From the NCBI GenBank assembly GCA_017560225.1, contig JAFYOJ010000050.1, positions 1 to 34,991 of the forward strand: a DNA stretch of 34,991 nucleotides, written 5' to 3'. This document shows, one piece after another, positions 16,810 to 26,414 of the stretch. The position numbers were made by a program, and so were the translations under genes. The first letter of the stretch is position 1, and each line of letters begins with the position of its first letter. The DNA is from Clostridia bacterium. GTDB lineage: Bacteria > Bacillota > Clostridia > UBA1212 > UBA1255. The notes below the pieces were generated by a model. It saw only the letters and a program-made list of their open reading frames with translations. It was not told where the DNA came from and did not search any database.

Positions 16810-17175
16810 ATGAGTCTGAATATTAAAAAAGGCGATAAAGTAGTAGTGCTCGGTACCCGCCGTCAGAAGGACAAGAACGGCAATGCAAAGACTGTTTCCG
16901 GCAAGGTTCTTGCTGTAAACGTTGAGAAAGAGACCGTTGTTGTAGAAGGTTACAACATGGTAACGAAGCATCGTAAGCCCAGAGGTCGTGAAGATCAGGG
17001 CGGTATTGTAAAGGTAGAGGCTCCGGTACACGTTTCTAATGTAATGCTGGTTTGCCCCAAGTGCGGCGAAGCTACCAGAACCGGACACAAGCTGGTTACT
17101 GAAGGCGACAAGACAATCAAGGTTCGTGTTTGTAAGAAGTGCGGCGCTGAGATTGTAACGCCTAACGAGCGCTGA
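16810..17175 (+). CDS. rplX: 50S ribosomal protein L24, zinc-motif form
   Basis: L24 (121 residues) starts large-subunit assembly. The KOW region IKKGDKVVVLGTRRQKDKNG and KHRKPRGREDQGGIVKVEAP are typical. The C-terminal part carries two CxxC pairs, VCPKCGE and VCKKCGA, suggesting a zinc ribbon that the Bacillus protein lacks. ATG 16810 is chosen because GAGGAGGAG precedes it; an in-frame GTG at 16789 would overlap rplN. Confidence 0.97.
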   Translation: MSLNIKKGDKVVVLGTRRQKDKNGNAKTVSGKVLAVNVEKETVVVEGYNMVTKHRKPRGREDQGGIVKVEAPVHVSNVMLVCPKCGEATRTGHKLVTEGDKTIKVRVCKKCGAEIVTPNER

Positions 17176-17197
17176 GTTTCTGGAAGGAGGCTAAACT

Positions 17198-17737
17198 ATG
17201 TTAAGACTGAAAGAAAAGTATATGAATGAAATTGCTCCTGCTATGATGGAGCAGTTCAAGTACAAGAGCCCCATGCAGATTCCCAAGCTTGAGAAGATCG
17301 TAATCAATATGGGTCTTGGTGAGGTTCGTGAGAATCCGAAGGCAATTGAGTCCGCAGTAGGCGACCTGATGAAGATTACCGGCCAGAAGCCCGTTGTAAC
17401 AAAGGCGAAGAAGTCCGTTGCAGCGTTCAAGGTTCGTGAAGGTATGAACATTGGTTGTAAGGTAACTTTGAGAGGTACAAATATGTATGCTTTCGCAGAC
17501 AAATTGATTAACCTTTCTCTTCCTCGTATCCGTGACTTCCACGGTGTTCCGGCAGATTCTTTCGATGGTCGCGGTAACTACGCACTTGGTTTGAAAGAGC
17601 AGATTATTTTCCCGGAAATCGAATACGATAAGGTAGATCGTGTAAGAGGTATGGACATCTTCTTTGTAACCACTGCAAAGACAGATGAGGAAGCTCGGTA
17701 CTTGCTCAAATTGATGGGCATGCCGTTCATGAAATAA
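17198..17737 (+). CDS. rplE: 50S ribosomal protein L5
   Basis: L5 (179 residues) binds 5S rRNA in the central protuberance. [19 protein letters not shown] and the C-terminal [20 protein letters not shown] identify it. AAGGAGG precedes ATG 17198. Normal length. Confidence 0.98.
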   Translation: MLRLKEKYMNEIAPAMMEQFKYKSPMQIPKLEKIVINMGLGEVRENPKAIESAVGDLMKITGQKPVVTKAKKSVAAFKVREGMNIGCKVTLRGTNMYAFADKLINLSLPRIRDFHGVPADSFDGRGNYALGLKEQIIFPEIEYDKVDRVRGMDIFFVTTAKTDEEARYLLKLMGMPFMK

Positions 17738-17751
17738 GCAGGAGGTAGATT

Positions 17752-17937
17752 ATGGCAAAGTTATCAATGAAACTTAAGCAGCAGAGAGCGCCCAAGTTCT
17801 CCACAAGAGCTTACAACAGATGCAAGATCTGCGGTCGTCCTCATGCGTATCTCAGACACTACGGTATTTGCCGTATTTGTTTCCGTGAATTGGCTTACAA
17901 GGGCCAGATTCCCGGTGTGAAGAAAGCCAGCTGGTAA
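17752..17937 (+). CDS. rpsN: 30S ribosomal protein S14, zinc type (S14Z)
   Basis: The short 61-residue form of S14 with a four-cysteine zinc site: CKICGRPH and [10 protein letters not shown]. It ends [11 protein letters not shown], the invariant tail of this form. It binds in the 30S head. The zinc-free paralogue used under zinc starvation is not in the window. Confidence 0.98.
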   Translation: MAKLSMKLKQQRAPKFSTRAYNRCKICGRPHAYLRHYGICRICFRELAYKGQIPGVKKASW

Positions 17938-17953
17938 GAAGGAGGTTCTCGAT

Positions 17954-18352
17954 ATGCAGATTACTGATGTTATTGCAGATATGCTTACTCGCATTCGTAA
18001 TGCAGGTACAGCAAAACATGAAACCGTTGATATTCCTGCTTCCAACATGAAACTTGCGATTGCAAACATCTTACTGGAAGAGGGTTATATTAAAGAATTG
18101 CAGAAGATCGACGACGGTCGTCAAGGTGTTATTCGTTTGTATTTGAAGTATACACCGGCGAAGAAGTCTGTTATCTCCGGCATCAAGAGAATTTCTAAGC
18201 CCGGTCTTCGTATTTATGCGGCGGCTGACGAATTGCCACAGGTACTTGGCGGTTTGGGTATTGCAATTATCTCTACTTCTCAAGGCATTATGACCGATAA
18301 GAAGGCAAGAAAATTGGGTATCGGCGGCGAGGTTATGGCGTACGTTTGGTAA
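17954..18352 (+). CDS. rpsH: 30S ribosomal protein S8
   Basis: S8 (132 residues) binds helix 21 of 16S rRNA and is a key assembly protein; in E. coli it represses the spc operon. [16 protein letters not shown] and the C-terminal [20 protein letters not shown] are diagnostic. A 71-base gap with a hairpin separates it from rplF. Confidence 0.98.
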   Translation: MQITDVIADMLTRIRNAGTAKHETVDIPASNMKLAIANILLEEGYIKELQKIDDGRQGVIRLYLKYTPAKKSVISGIKRISKPGLRIYAAADELPQVLGGLGIAIISTSQGIMTDKKARKLGIGGEVMAYVW

Positions 18353-18369
18353 TAATCTGAAAAGGGTGA

Positions 18370-18390
18370 GTCCGGTGAATCCACCGGATT
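18370..18390 (+). promoter_or_regulatory. Hairpin between rpsH and rplF
   Basis: TCCGGTG (18371-18377) pairs with CACCGGA (18382-18388) around a four-base loop. There is no T tract after it, so it is not an intrinsic terminator. It may mark a processing site or a binding site for a ribosomal protein. Confidence 0.45.
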
Positions 18391-18423
18391 CGCTCAGAAT
18401 CTTAAGATTGGAGGAAACACAAT

Positions 18424-18972
18424 ATGTCTAGAATTGGTAAACAACCGGTTGTTGTTCCTGCAGGCGTTACAGTAGCGCTTTCTGAGGGCAACGTTCTGGA
18501 AGTAAAGGGACCTAAGGGTTCTTTGAAGAACACATTCCATCCCACAATGATTATCAAGGTTGAGGGTAATGCAATTACTGTTGCAAGACCTTCCGACGAT
18601 AAGTTCGAGCGTTCTCTTCATGGTTTGACCAGATCCATGATTCAGAACATGGTAGATGGCGTAACAAACGGATTTAAGAAGCAACTTGAAATCAACGGTG
18701 TAGGTTACAGAGCACTGCTTCAGGGTAAGACTTTGGTATTGCACCTTGGCTACTCCCACACCATTGAAATGACCCCTCCTGAGGGTGTATCCGTAGAAGT
18801 TCCCAATGCAAACCAAATCATCGTAAGCGGAAGCGACAAGCAAATGGTTGGCGAATTCGCAGCGAAGGTTCGCAGCAAGAGACCTCCGGAGCCCTACAAA
18901 GGCAAAGGTATCAAGTATTCCGATGAGCATGTACGGCGTAAAGAGGGTAAGACCGGCGCCGGTAAGAAATAA
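18424..18972 (+). CDS. rplF: 50S ribosomal protein L6
   Basis: L6 (182 residues) lies near the factor-binding site and the sarcin-ricin loop. It begins [14 protein letters not shown] and ends with the signature [20 protein letters not shown] followed by EGKTGAGKK. It starts a sub-block with tight spacing: rplR follows after 18 bases. Confidence 0.98.
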   Translation: MSRIGKQPVVVPAGVTVALSEGNVLEVKGPKGSLKNTFHPTMIIKVEGNAITVARPSDDKFERSLHGLTRSMIQNMVDGVTNGFKKQLEINGVGYRALLQGKTLVLHLGYSHTIEMTPPEGVSVEVPNANQIIVSGSDKQMVGEFAAKVRSKRPPEPYKGKGIKYSDEHVRRKEGKTGAGKK

Positions 18973-18990
18973 GAAGGGAGTTGACGCACA

Positions 18991-19356
18991 ATGGCAAAGC
19001 TTAGTAAGAATCAAATGCGTCAGAGAAGACATCTCCGCGTTAGACGCAAAGTTAGCGGAACCGCAGAGTGTCCGAGACTCAACGTATTCAGAAGTCTGTC
19101 CCATATGTATGCTCAGATTATCGACGATACAACAGGCAACACCTTGGTATCGGCATCCACATTGGATAAGGCGATTAAGGATAAAATCGAATTCGGTGGC
19201 AACAAAGATGCTGCGAAAGAGGTTGGTAAGTTAGTTGCTGAGAAGGCACTTGAGGCTGGTATCAAAGAAGTTGTTTTTGATCGTGGCGGATATCCTTACA
19301 GCGGTAGAGTTAAAGAACTTGCAGAGGCTGCTCGTGAAGCCGGCCTTGTCTTTTAA
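18991..19356 (+). CDS. rplR: 50S ribosomal protein L18
   Basis: L18 (121 residues) carries 5S rRNA into the large subunit together with L5. RPRLNVF-type sequence (here [20 protein letters not shown]) and [20 protein letters not shown] followed by AREAGL identify it. Normal length, with a GGGAG ribosome-binding site. Confidence 0.98.
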   Translation: MAKLSKNQMRQRRHLRVRRKVSGTAECPRLNVFRSLSHMYAQIIDDTTGNTLVSASTLDKAIKDKIEFGGNKDAAKEVGKLVAEKALEAGIKEVVFDRGGYPYSGRVKELAEAAREAGLVF

Positions 19357-19374
19357 TCGTAAGGAGGAGCAGAT

Positions 19375-19872
19375 ATGGAACATAATTCCAATACAAGTGA
19401 ATTCAAAGAAAAGCTCGTTCATCTTGGCAAGGTAACCAAAGTTGTAAAGGGTGGACGTAACTTCAGATGGAGCGCTCTTATCGTAGTTGGCGACGAGAAC
19501 GGCCGTGTAGGTGTAGGCCTTGGTAAGGCAGCCGAAGTAACTGAGGCTGTTCGCAAGGGCACCGAAGATGCAAAGAAGAACCTGATTCGTGTTCCTATGG
19601 TAGGAACCACCATTCCTCACGAAATCGTTGGTGAGTACGGTGCAGGTCGCGTTCTTTTAAAGCCGGCTAGCGAAGGTACCGGTGTTATCGCTGGTGGTCC
19701 CGTTCGTGCTGTTGTAGAGCTTGCAGGTATCAAAGATATCCGTACAAAGTCTCTTCGTTCTAACAACCCTCATAATATGGTTGAAGCAACGATTGAAGCA
19801 CTTCGCTCTTTGAAGACAGTAGAAGAAGTAGCAGCTCTTCGCGGTAAGACTGTTGAAGAAATTCTTGGTTAA
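19375..19872 (+). CDS. rpsE: 30S ribosomal protein S5
   Basis: S5 (165 residues) takes part in mRNA entry and decoding fidelity. The double-stranded-RNA-binding type N-terminal domain contains [20 protein letters not shown]; the C-terminal domain contains [22 protein letters not shown] precedes the ATG by eight bases. Confidence 0.98.
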   Translation: MEHNSNTSEFKEKLVHLGKVTKVVKGGRNFRWSALIVVGDENGRVGVGLGKAAEVTEAVRKGTEDAKKNLIRVPMVGTTIPHEIVGEYGAGRVLLKPASEGTGVIAGGPVRAVVELAGIKDIRTKSLRSNNPHNMVEATIEALRSLKTVEEVAALRGKTVEEILG

Positions 19873-19886
19873 GGAGGCTTTGAACA

Positions 19887-20066
19887 ATGGCAAAGATTAA
19901 AATTACACTGGTTCGCAGTACGAACAAAGCAATTGCAAAGCAGAAAGCTACTGTTCAGGCTTTAGGTCTTAAGAAGATCGGAAGCACAGTTGAGCAGGAA
20001 GACAATGCACAAATCAGAGGCATGATCAAAGTGGTTTCCCATATGGTCAAGGTCGAAGAAGCATAA
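19887..20066 (+). CDS. rpmD: 50S ribosomal protein L30
   Basis: L30 is a 59-residue large-subunit protein. Translated from ATG 19887 it begins [12 protein letters not shown] and continues [19 protein letters not shown], with the end [14 protein letters not shown], all characteristic. AAGGAGG lies nine bases upstream. It fills the usual slot between rpsE and rplO. Confidence 0.97.
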   Translation: MAKIKITLVRSTNKAIAKQKATVQALGLKKIGSTVEQEDNAQIRGMIKVVSHMVKVEEA

Positions 20067-20078
20067 TGAGGTTGCCCT

Positions 20079-20525
20079 ATGAAGCTTGATGAATTAAAGC
20101 CCGCATGCGGTGCAAGCCGTGAGGCATACAGAAAAGGTAGAGGCCACGGATCCGGCAACGGTAAGACTGCCGGCAGAGGTCACAAGGGTCAGAAAGCTCG
20201 TGCCGGTGGCGGTGTACGTCCCGGTTTCGAAGGTGGTCAGACTCCTTTGTACAGAAGAATCCCCAAGAGAGGATTCAACAACAAGCGTTTTGCTGATGAT
20301 TACGCTGAAATCAATGTACACCAGTTGGAAGCAGCTTTCAATGATGGCGACGTTGTAACTTTAGCAAAACTTGAAGAAGTTGGTTTGGTTCAGAAGAAAT
20401 TCGATGGACTCAGCATCCTTGGCAGCGGTGAGATCACAAAGAAGTTGACCGTTCAGGCAACTCGTTTCTCCAAGACTGCAGCTGAGAAGATTGAAAACGC
20501 AGGAGGAAAGGCCGAGGTGATCTGA
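20079..20525 (+). CDS. rplO: 50S ribosomal protein L15
   Basis: L15 (148 residues) is a late-assembly protein with a long glycine- and arginine-rich N-terminal extension into r[23 protein letters not shown] and [10 protein letters not shown] are diagnostic. The ATG is seven bases after GAGG. Its stop is one base before the secY start. Confidence 0.98.
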   Translation: MKLDELKPACGASREAYRKGRGHGSGNGKTAGRGHKGQKARAGGGVRPGFEGGQTPLYRRIPKRGFNNKRFADDYAEINVHQLEAAFNDGDVVTLAKLEEVGLVQKKFDGLSILGSGEITKKLTVQATRFSKTAAEKIENAGGKAEVI

Positions 20526-20526
20526 A

Positions 20527-21888
20527 ATGAAACTGATAGAGGTTATTAAGAACGCATTCCGGGTGGGGGAACTTCGGAAAAAGATCCTTATGACGCTCTT
20601 GCTTGTTGTTCTTTTCAGAATCGGATGCTTTATTCCGGTACCCGGCTTGACGGATTCTGCTCTTAGTTCTCTTTCCGGAAACGGTTTGTTCCGTTTCATG
20701 GATTTGCTTTCCGGTGGTGCGTTTCAGAGTGTATCTCTGTTCGCCCTCGGTATCAGCCCGTATATTAATGCATCCATTATTATGCAGTTGCTGACCGTTG
20801 CGATTCCTGCTTTGGAAAGACTTCAGAAAGAAGGAGAAGAAGGCAGAAAGAAGATTACACAGGCGACTCGCTATGTTGCCATCGGTTTGGCTTTGTTCCA
20901 ATCTGTAATGTTGTACTTCAATATCAAAGATAGCACGATTAACTTGTTTGCTGGTGCAGGTGAGTTTGACTTGCTTACATTCTTGATTATTGTTGCAGCG
21001 TTCACAGCGGGTACAACTGTACTGATGTGGTTGGGCGAGAAGATTACAGAGGTTGGTATCGGCAATGGTATCTCTATGTTGATCTTTGCAGGTATTGTGG
21101 CAAACGCCCCTGGTGCAATTCAAACTTTGTGGAACTATATGTTTGGTAATTCTCCGATTAATTATAGTTCTGGCACACGTTTGTTTGACAGCAGAATCTT
21201 GTGTATTGTTGCTGTTTTGGCCATTTTACTTGTATTCCTTGCAGTTATTCTTGCAGTTGTTTGGATGGAAGGCGGCGAAAGACGCATTCCTGTACAATAC
21301 GCAAAGCGTGTTGTAGGACGGAAGATTTACGGTGGACAGAATACCCATATTCCGCTCAAAGTAAATTCCTCCGGTGTACTTCCTATCATCTTTGCGATGT
21401 CCTTACTGCAATTCCCGGCAACGATTATTGCTTTCTTTGGTAAGTCCGGCTCTACATCAGGATTTACAGGTTTTATCAACAGCTTCTCTGTTGGTAATAC
21501 ATGGGGATACGTAATCGTATACGCAGTATTGATCGTTTTGTTTACATTCTTCTATAATATTGTTTACTTTGATCCTAATGACATTGCAAACAATCTGAAG
21601 AAGAACGGTGGATTTGTTCCCGGACTTCGTCCCGGAGCGCCTACGGCAGATTTCATCCGTCGTAGTTCCACAAAGATTACATGGTTTGGTGCATTTTTCC
21701 TGGCAATTTTGGCCGTGTTCCCCACAGCCATCCAGATTATCACCGGATATGTAAGTAACGCAATCGGCGGTATCAATATGTGGTTTGGCGGTACAACTGT
21801 GCTGATCCTGGTAGGTGTTGCACTGGAGACAGTAAGACAGCTGGAAGCACAGCTCCTTATGAGAAACTACAAGGGCTTCTTGGATTAA
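20527..21888 (+). CDS. secY: Protein translocase subunit SecY
   Basis: SecY forms the protein-conducting channel of the membrane. The protein is 453 residues with ten predicted membrane segments. Recognisable parts are the N-terminal ELRKKILMTLL, the plug region with FMDLLSGGAFQSVSLFALGI, GERRIPVQYAKRVVGRKIYG in the cytoplasmic loop, and the C-terminal end RQLEAQLLMRNYKGFL. GAGGTGATC, an unusually long match to the 16S 3' end, lies just upstream. A 96-base gap with a strong hairpin separates it from adk. Confidence 0.98.
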   Translation: MKLIEVIKNAFRVGELRKKILMTLLLVVLFRIGCFIPVPGLTDSALSSLSGNGLFRFMDLLSGGAFQSVSLFALGISPYINASIIMQLLTVAIPALERLQKEGEEGRKKITQATRYVAIGLALFQSVMLYFNIKDSTINLFAGAGEFDLLTFLIIVAAFTAGTTVLMWLGEKITEVGIGNGISMLIFAGIVANAPGAIQTLWNYMFGNSPINYSSGTRLFDSRILCIVAVLAILLVFLAVILAVVWMEGGERRIPVQYAKRVVGRKIYGGQNTHIPLKVNSSGVLPIIFAMSLLQFPATIIAFFGKSGSTSGFTGFINSFSVGNTWGYVIVYAVLIVLFTFFYNIVYFDPNDIANNLKKNGGFVPGLRPGAPTADFIRRSSTKITWFGAFFLAILAVFPTAIQIITGYVSNAIGGINMWFGGTTVLILVGVALETVRQLEAQLLMRNYKGFLD

Positions 21889-21905
21889 TTAGATAAATGC
21901 ATGTT

Positions 21906-21952
21906 GGCAGAAAGATGCAGATGGGCGAAGTAGCCCTCTTGCCCTTTCTGCC
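21906..21952 (+). promoter_or_regulatory. Strong two-part hairpin between secY and adk
   Basis: GGCAGAAAG (21906-21914) pairs perfectly with CTTTCTGCC (21944-21952). Inside, GGGC (21923-21926) pairs with GCCC (21933-21936). No T tract follows, so an intrinsic terminator is unlikely. RNase processing or regulation between the secretion/ribosome block and the adk-map block is plausible. Confidence 0.55.
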
Positions 21953-21984
21953 GCATTGCCCTGTAAAGCATAGGGGGTGTAGGA

Positions 21985-22635
21985 ATGAATTTAATTATGT
22001 TAGGGGCGCCCGGCGCGGGCAAAGGTACTATCGCTGCATCACTTCAGGAAATCCTGAACATTCCGCACATCTCTACAGGAGATATTTTTAGAGAATATAT
22101 CCGAAGTGGAACAGAACTGGGTAAATTGGCCGATAGTTATATATCGAAAGGTTGCTTGGTTCCCGATGACGTAACCATTCAGTTGGTAGAGGATCGACTC
22201 TCTCAGGACGATTGTGCAAACGGATTTATTTTAGATGGCTTTCCCAGAACCATTAAACAAGCCTTAGGCTTGGACAATTACTTAAAGCGCGTGGGAAAGA
22301 AAATCACCCGAGTTGTCAACATCGTTGTTTCTGAAGAAGAGTTGGTAAGCAGATTGACGAACCGAAGAATCTGTAAGGATTGTAAGGCGAGCTTCAATTT
22401 GCGCATCCTTCCGGAAGGTGCGACCGTTTGTCCCCACTGTGGTGGCGAACTTATTCAACGGGAAGATGATAATGAAGAAGTGATCAAAAAACGCTTTGCG
22501 ACTTATCACGAAGAAACAGAACCGTTGGTAGAGTATTATCTGAAGCGAAGAAAACTTGCAAAAGTGCGTAGTGAACATACCATAGAGGATACTTTTGAGA
22601 ATGTTTTGTGCGCGCTGAAGCTTAAAGGGATTTGA
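21985..22635 (+). CDS. adk: Adenylate kinase
   Basis: Adk converts AMP and ATP to two ADP in the cytoplasm. The protein is 216 residues with the P-loop GAPGAGKGT at residues 7-15, the AMP-binding DGFPRT motif, and a long-form LID with a zinc site built from ICKDC and CPHC, as in Gram-positive adenylate kinases. The GGGGGTG ribosome-binding site is near 21972. map follows after six bases. Confidence 0.98.
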   Translation: MNLIMLGAPGAGKGTIAASLQEILNIPHISTGDIFREYIRSGTELGKLADSYISKGCLVPDDVTIQLVEDRLSQDDCANGFILDGFPRTIKQALGLDNYLKRVGKKITRVVNIVVSEEELVSRLTNRRICKDCKASFNLRILPEGATVCPHCGGELIQREDDNEEVIKKRFATYHEETEPLVEYYLKRRKLAKVRSEHTIEDTFENVLCALKLKGI

Positions 22636-22641
22636 TGATTT

Positions 22642-23403
22642 ATGATTCATATTAAGTCAAAATCAGAAATTGAGAAGATGAAAGGGGCCGGTAAGATCAT
22701 TTCCGAACTGTTTCAGTTGTTGGAAGAAAATATTTTACCGGGAATTTCAACAAAAGACCTTGACAGAATCGCTACAGACTATATAATAAAGAATGGTGCT
22801 TTTCCGTCCTTTCTCGGAGTGCCCAATTATTACGGCGGGATTGACTTCCCTGCCGCAATTTGTGCCTCAGTGAATTCGGAGATCATTCACGGGATTCCCA
22901 ATGGGAAACCTTTGAAGGAAGGCGATATCGTCAGCATCGATGTAGGCGCTCAGTTAGAGGGCTTCCACGCAGACGCCGCAAGAACGTTTGCAGTGGGTAA
23001 GTGTTCGGATGAAGCGCTGCGGTTAATAGCCGTGACGAAACAAAGTTTCTTTGAGGGTGCGAAATTTGCAGTTCCGGATTGCCGGATTTGTGATATTTCA
23101 GGAGCCATCCAAGACTATGTGGAAGCAAATGGCTATTCAATTGTTCGCGAGTATACCGGTCACGGAATCGGGCGAGACATTCACGAAGATCCGGAGGTTC
23201 CGAATTATCGGACCAAGGTTCGGGGACCTCGTTTGATGCCGGGTGTGGCAATCGCCATTGAACCTATGGTCAATCAAGGCGCTGCCGGGGTAGAGCTTGC
23301 GAAAGATAAATGGACGGTGTATACCAAAGACCGATCTTTGTCTGCTCATTATGAGAATACGCTCATTGTAGCCGACGGAGAGCCGATCATAACGACACTG
23401 TAG
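22642..23403 (+). CDS. map: Methionine aminopeptidase, type I
   Basis: Removes the initiator methionine from new proteins. The protein is 253 residues with the pita-bread fold signatures: [25 protein letters not shown] with two metal-binding aspartates, [16 protein letters not shown] with the metal-binding histidine, and the glutamates of AIEPMV and YENTLIV. The start ATG 22642 has AAAGGGA about 11 bases upstream. It lies between adk and infA; the small KOW-domain gene found here in Bacillus is absent. Confidence 0.97.
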   Translation: MIHIKSKSEIEKMKGAGKIISELFQLLEENILPGISTKDLDRIATDYIIKNGAFPSFLGVPNYYGGIDFPAAICASVNSEIIHGIPNGKPLKEGDIVSIDVGAQLEGFHADAARTFAVGKCSDEALRLIAVTKQSFFEGAKFAVPDCRICDISGAIQDYVEANGYSIVREYTGHGIGRDIHEDPEVPNYRTKVRGPRLMPGVAIAIEPMVNQGAAGVELAKDKWTVYTKDRSLSAHYENTLIVADGEPIITTL

Positions 23404-23432
23404 TTTTCAGAAAAATCGGGAGGTTGACATTC

Positions 23433-23648
23433 TTGTCAAAAGAAGATGTAATCGAGGTAGAAGGTGTAGTTGAAGAAGTCCTGCCTAACTGTGTATTCAG
23501 GGTTGCGCTGGAGAACGGTCATATTGTGGTTGCTCACATTTCAGGAAAGCTTCGCACAAACTACATTAAGATTGTTAAAGGCGATCACGTAACGATGGAG
23601 TTATCTCCATATGATTTGAATCGCGGTCGCATTGTCTGGAGAAAGTGA
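23433..23648 (+). CDS. infA: Translation initiation factor IF-1
   Basis: IF-1 (71 residues) occupies the A site during initiation. The OB-fold sequence [16 protein letters not shown] and [13 protein letters not shown] are typical. I choose TTG 23433, which gives the standard start (M)[10 protein letters not shown] and has GGGAGG nine bases upstream, over the TTG at 23424. Confidence 0.96.
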   Translation: MSKEDVIEVEGVVEEVLPNCVFRVALENGHIVVAHISGKLRTNYIKIVKGDHVTMELSPYDLNRGRIVWRK

Positions 23649-23665
23649 AGAGGAGGGATTAAACC

Positions 23666-23782
23666 ATGAAGGTAAGACCGTCTGTAAAGCCTATTTGTGA
23701 CAAATGTAAGGTTATCAAAAGAAAAGGCAAAGTAATGGTAATCTGTGATGCTTATCCGAAGCATAAGCAAAAGCAGGGCTGA
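23666..23782 (+). CDS. rpmJ: 50S ribosomal protein L36
   Basis: Smallest large-subunit protein; translated by eye it has 38 residues starting [17 protein letters not shown]. It has the zinc ligands C11, C14, C27 and a histidine. Most L36 proteins are 37 residues with four residues between the last cysteine and the histidine (CENPKH). Here the segment reads CDAYPKH, one residue longer. AGGAGGG lies seven bases before the ATG. Confidence 0.97.
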   Translation: MKVRPSVKPICDKCKVIKRKGKVMVICDAYPKHKQKQG

Positions 23783-23805
23783 TTGTTTTTAGGAATATAT
23801 CGTGA

Positions 23806-23848
23806 GACATCCGCTGCATACGCAGGAAGCGTATAGCGGGTGGCTTTT
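23806..23848 (+). promoter_or_regulatory. Long hairpin in the 192-base rpmJ-rpsM gap
   Basis: CCGCT (23811-23815) and ATACGC (23818-23823) pair with GCGTAT (23829-23834) and AGCGG (23835-23839) around AGGAA, and the stem extends outward imperfectly to GAC/GGC; TTTTC follows. It could be a partial terminator or a processing stem. The rest of the gap shows no convincing promoter, and GGAGG before rpsM is clear. Confidence 0.5.
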
Positions 23849-23974
23849 CGGTGTAAGAAGGAAAGAATATTCTCATTTTGAGGTGCGGCTGCATGCATCG
23901 ACATGAACCACAAAATGTTAATATAGAAGTTTCTTAATTGGAGAACTGTATATTTTTTGGAGGTGTAGTAACAC

Positions 23975-24343
23975 ATGGCTCGTATTGCAGGTGTGGATTT
24001 GCCGAGAGACAAGCGTGTAGAAATCGGTTTGACGTACATTTACGGCATTGGTCGTACAAAGTCTGCTGAAATTCTCGCAAAGACCGGCGTAAATCCGGAT
24101 ACAAGAGTTAGAGATTTGACTGACGATGAAGTTGGTAAGTTGAGAGACATTATTGATAAGGAGTACACTGTTGAAGGTGACGTTCGCAGAGCGGTTGCTT
24201 TGAACATCAAGCGCCTTATGGAAATTGGCTGCTACAGAGGAAGACGTCATAAGAACGGTCTCCCCGTACGCGGACAGAGAACCAAGACAAATGCAAGAAC
24301 CCGTAAAGGACCTTGCAAGACTGTCGCTGGTAAGAAGAAATAA
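23975..24343 (+). CDS. rpsM: 30S ribosomal protein S13
   Basis: S13 (122 residues) contacts P-site tRNA and L5 across the subunit bridge. [20 protein letters not shown] and [19 protein letters not shown] are diagnostic. It begins the alpha-operon part after a 192-base gap. TTGGAGG precedes the ATG. Confidence 0.98.
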   Translation: MARIAGVDLPRDKRVEIGLTYIYGIGRTKSAEILAKTGVNPDTRVRDLTDDEVGKLRDIIDKEYTVEGDVRRAVALNIKRLMEIGCYRGRRHKNGLPVRGQRTKTNARTRKGPCKTVAGKKK

Positions 24344-24356
24344 GGAGGTTTGAAAT

Positions 24357-24755
24357 ATGGCTGCTACAGCAAAGAGACCTACTAGAGGTAAGAAGAGAGA
24401 GCGTAAGTTCATTGAGAACGGACAGGCTCACATTCGTTCTACTTTCAACAATACAATTGTTACCATTACAGACAAGAGCGGAAACACCATTTCCTGGGCA
24501 AGCTCCGGTGGTTTGGGCTTCCGTGGTTCTAAGAAGAACACTCCGTTCGCTGCACAATCTGCTGCAGAGACCGCAGCAAAGGCTGCTATGGAGCATGGCC
24601 TTAAGACCGTTGAGGTTTATGTAAGAGGCCCGGGACAAGGCCGTGAGTCTGCGATCCGTGCATTGCAGGTTGCTGGTCTTGAAGTTACACTGATCAAGGA
24701 CGAGACGCCCATTCCTCACAATGGTTGCAGACCGCCCAAGAGAAGAAGAGTTTAA
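24357..24755 (+). CDS. rpsK: 30S ribosomal protein S11
   Basis: S11 (132 residues) forms part of the platform that holds mRNA at the exit. [20 protein letters not shown] and the C-terminal [20 protein letters not shown] are characteristic. AAGGAGG precedes ATG 24357. Confidence 0.98.
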   Translation: MAATAKRPTRGKKRERKFIENGQAHIRSTFNNTIVTITDKSGNTISWASSGGLGFRGSKKNTPFAAQSAAETAAKAAMEHGLKTVEVYVRGPGQGRESAIRALQVAGLEVTLIKDETPIPHNGCRPPKRRRV

Positions 24756-24773
24756 TTACGGAGGTGTTCGAAT

Positions 24774-25406
24774 ATGGCAAGATATACTGATGCGTCTTGC
24801 AGACTCTGCAGAAGAGAAGGCGAAAAGCTGTTTCTGAAGGGAACAAGATGTTATACTGAGAAATGTGCGCTTTCCAGACCTAAGCGTAGCTACGCACCTG
24901 GACAGCACGGAATGGCAAAGAAGAAGCAGTCTGAATACTGCTTGCAGCTCCGTGAGAAGCAGAAGACCAAGAGATACTATGGTGTTCTTGAGAAGCAGTT
25001 CCACGGCTACTTTGAATTGGCAAACAAGAAGAAGGGCGTAACCGGTGAGAACCTGTTGTCTATTTTGGAAACAAGATTGGATAACGTTGTATACCGTATG
25101 GGCTTGGGTTCTTCCAGAGCAGAAGCTCGTCAGTTTGTTCGTCACGGTTTCTTCACCGTAAACGGTAAGGCCGTAAACATTCCTTCCTACTTGGTTTCTG
25201 CAAACGACGTTATTGAAGTAACAGAGAAGTATAAGTCCAACGACCGTTTGGCTGCTATCCTCGAGGTTACTGCCGGAAGAGCAGTTCCTGCATGGCTTTC
25301 TGTTGATTTAGAGAAGTTGTCCGCAACGGTTGTAGCACTTCCGAAGCGTGAAGATATTGACTTCCCTGTACAGGAGCACTTGATCGTCGAGTTGTATAGT
25401 AAATAA
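24774..25406 (+). CDS. rpsD: 30S ribosomal protein S4, zinc-motif form
   Basis: S4 (210 residues) starts 30S assembly and in E. coli also acts in rRNA antitermination. The N-terminal part carries four cysteines in CRLCRREG and [10 protein letters not shown], the zinc-binding form. PGQHG, the S4 RNA-binding domain with [20 protein letters not shown], and the C-terminal VELYSK complete it. AGGAGGT precedes the ATG. Confidence 0.98.
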   Translation: MARYTDASCRLCRREGEKLFLKGTRCYTEKCALSRPKRSYAPGQHGMAKKKQSEYCLQLREKQKTKRYYGVLEKQFHGYFELANKKKGVTGENLLSILETRLDNVVYRMGLGSSRAEARQFVRHGFFTVNGKAVNIPSYLVSANDVIEVTEKYKSNDRLAAILEVTAGRAVPAWLSVDLEKLSATVVALPKREDIDFPVQEHLIVELYSK

Positions 25407-25443
25407 TGAGCATCTTTCATAAATTACAAAGGAGGAGAAAGCT

Positions 25444-26394
25444 GTGAACGAGATTGTAAAGCCAATCATTGAATGTGTAGAAACGGATGAGCTGGAAACA
25501 TACGGCAAGTTTGTTGTTGAGCCTCTCGAGAGAGGTTACGGCATCACTTTGGGTAACTCCCTGAGAAGAATCCTTTTGTCGTCCTTACCCGGTTCGGCTG
25601 CTCTGAATGTAAAGATTGAGGGTGTTCGTCACGAATTTTCAACGATTCCCGGTGTTGTAGAAGATGTAACAGAAATTATTTTGAACATCAAGAATATCGG
25701 ATTTAAGTTGTATACCAACGAAACAAAGCACGTAACATTGACCGCTTCTAAGAAGGGTGTTGTTACCGCAGGTGATATCGCTTGTGATGCTGAAATCGAG
25801 GTATTGAATCCGGATCAGTACATTGCAACATTAAATGGCGACGGTACGCTGGAAATCAGCATGGAAGTAGGCACTGCAACAGGCTGGTGCTCTGCAGACA
25901 AGAACAAACAACCGAATATGCCTTTTGGTGTTATTCCCGTTGATTCTATCTTTACACCTGTAAAGAAAGTAAACTTCAACGTAGAGAATACCCGTGTAGG
26001 CAATGTTACGGACTATGATAAACTGACATTGGAAGTTTGGACCAACGGTGCGCTTACTCCGAAAGAAGCAATCAGCCAGAGTGCCCAAATTCTTACCGAG
26101 CAGTTAGCATTGTTTGTGAATCTTACAGAGTCCGGTGAGACCAGAGAAGTTGTAATCAGCCCCGATCTTTCTGACAAGAAAGAGAAATTGCTGGAAATGA
26201 ATATTGAGGACCTTGATCTTTCTGTTCGTTCTTTCAATTGCCTCAAGCGTGCACAAGTAAACACGGTTGAAGACTTGGTAAACAAGACAGAAGAAGATAT
26301 GATGAAGGTTCGGAACTTGGGAAGAAAATCTCTTGAAGAAGTCATTTGCAAGCTTGAATCAATGGGATTCTCTCTCAAGAAGAGTGAAGAATAA
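25444..26394 (+). CDS. rpoA: RNA polymerase alpha subunit
   Basis: Alpha (316 residues) dimerises to start RNA polymerase assembly. The N-terminal domain contains [20 protein letters not shown] and the [12 protein letters not shown] block. The C-terminal domain (about residues 245-310), which binds UP elements and activators, contains [20 protein letters not shown] and [12 protein letters not shown]. The start codon is GTG, preceded by AAGGAGGAG. rplQ follows after 20 bases. Confidence 0.98.
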   Translation: MNEIVKPIIECVETDELETYGKFVVEPLERGYGITLGNSLRRILLSSLPGSAALNVKIEGVRHEFSTIPGVVEDVTEIILNIKNIGFKLYTNETKHVTLTASKKGVVTAGDIACDAEIEVLNPDQYIATLNGDGTLEISMEVGTATGWCSADKNKQPNMPFGVIPVDSIFTPVKKVNFNVENTRVGNVTDYDKLTLEVWTNGALTPKEAISQSAQILTEQLALFVNLTESGETREVVISPDLSDKKEKLLEMNIEDLDLSVRSFNCLKRAQVNTVEDLVNKTEEDMMKVRNLGRKSLEEVICKLESMGFSLKKSEE

Positions 26395-26414
26395 GCTGGG
26401 AGGTTTAGTTAATT

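Noticed and set aside
21897-22091. Short frame between secY and adk
   Set aside because: It crosses the hairpin and overlaps adk out of frame; no supporting features.
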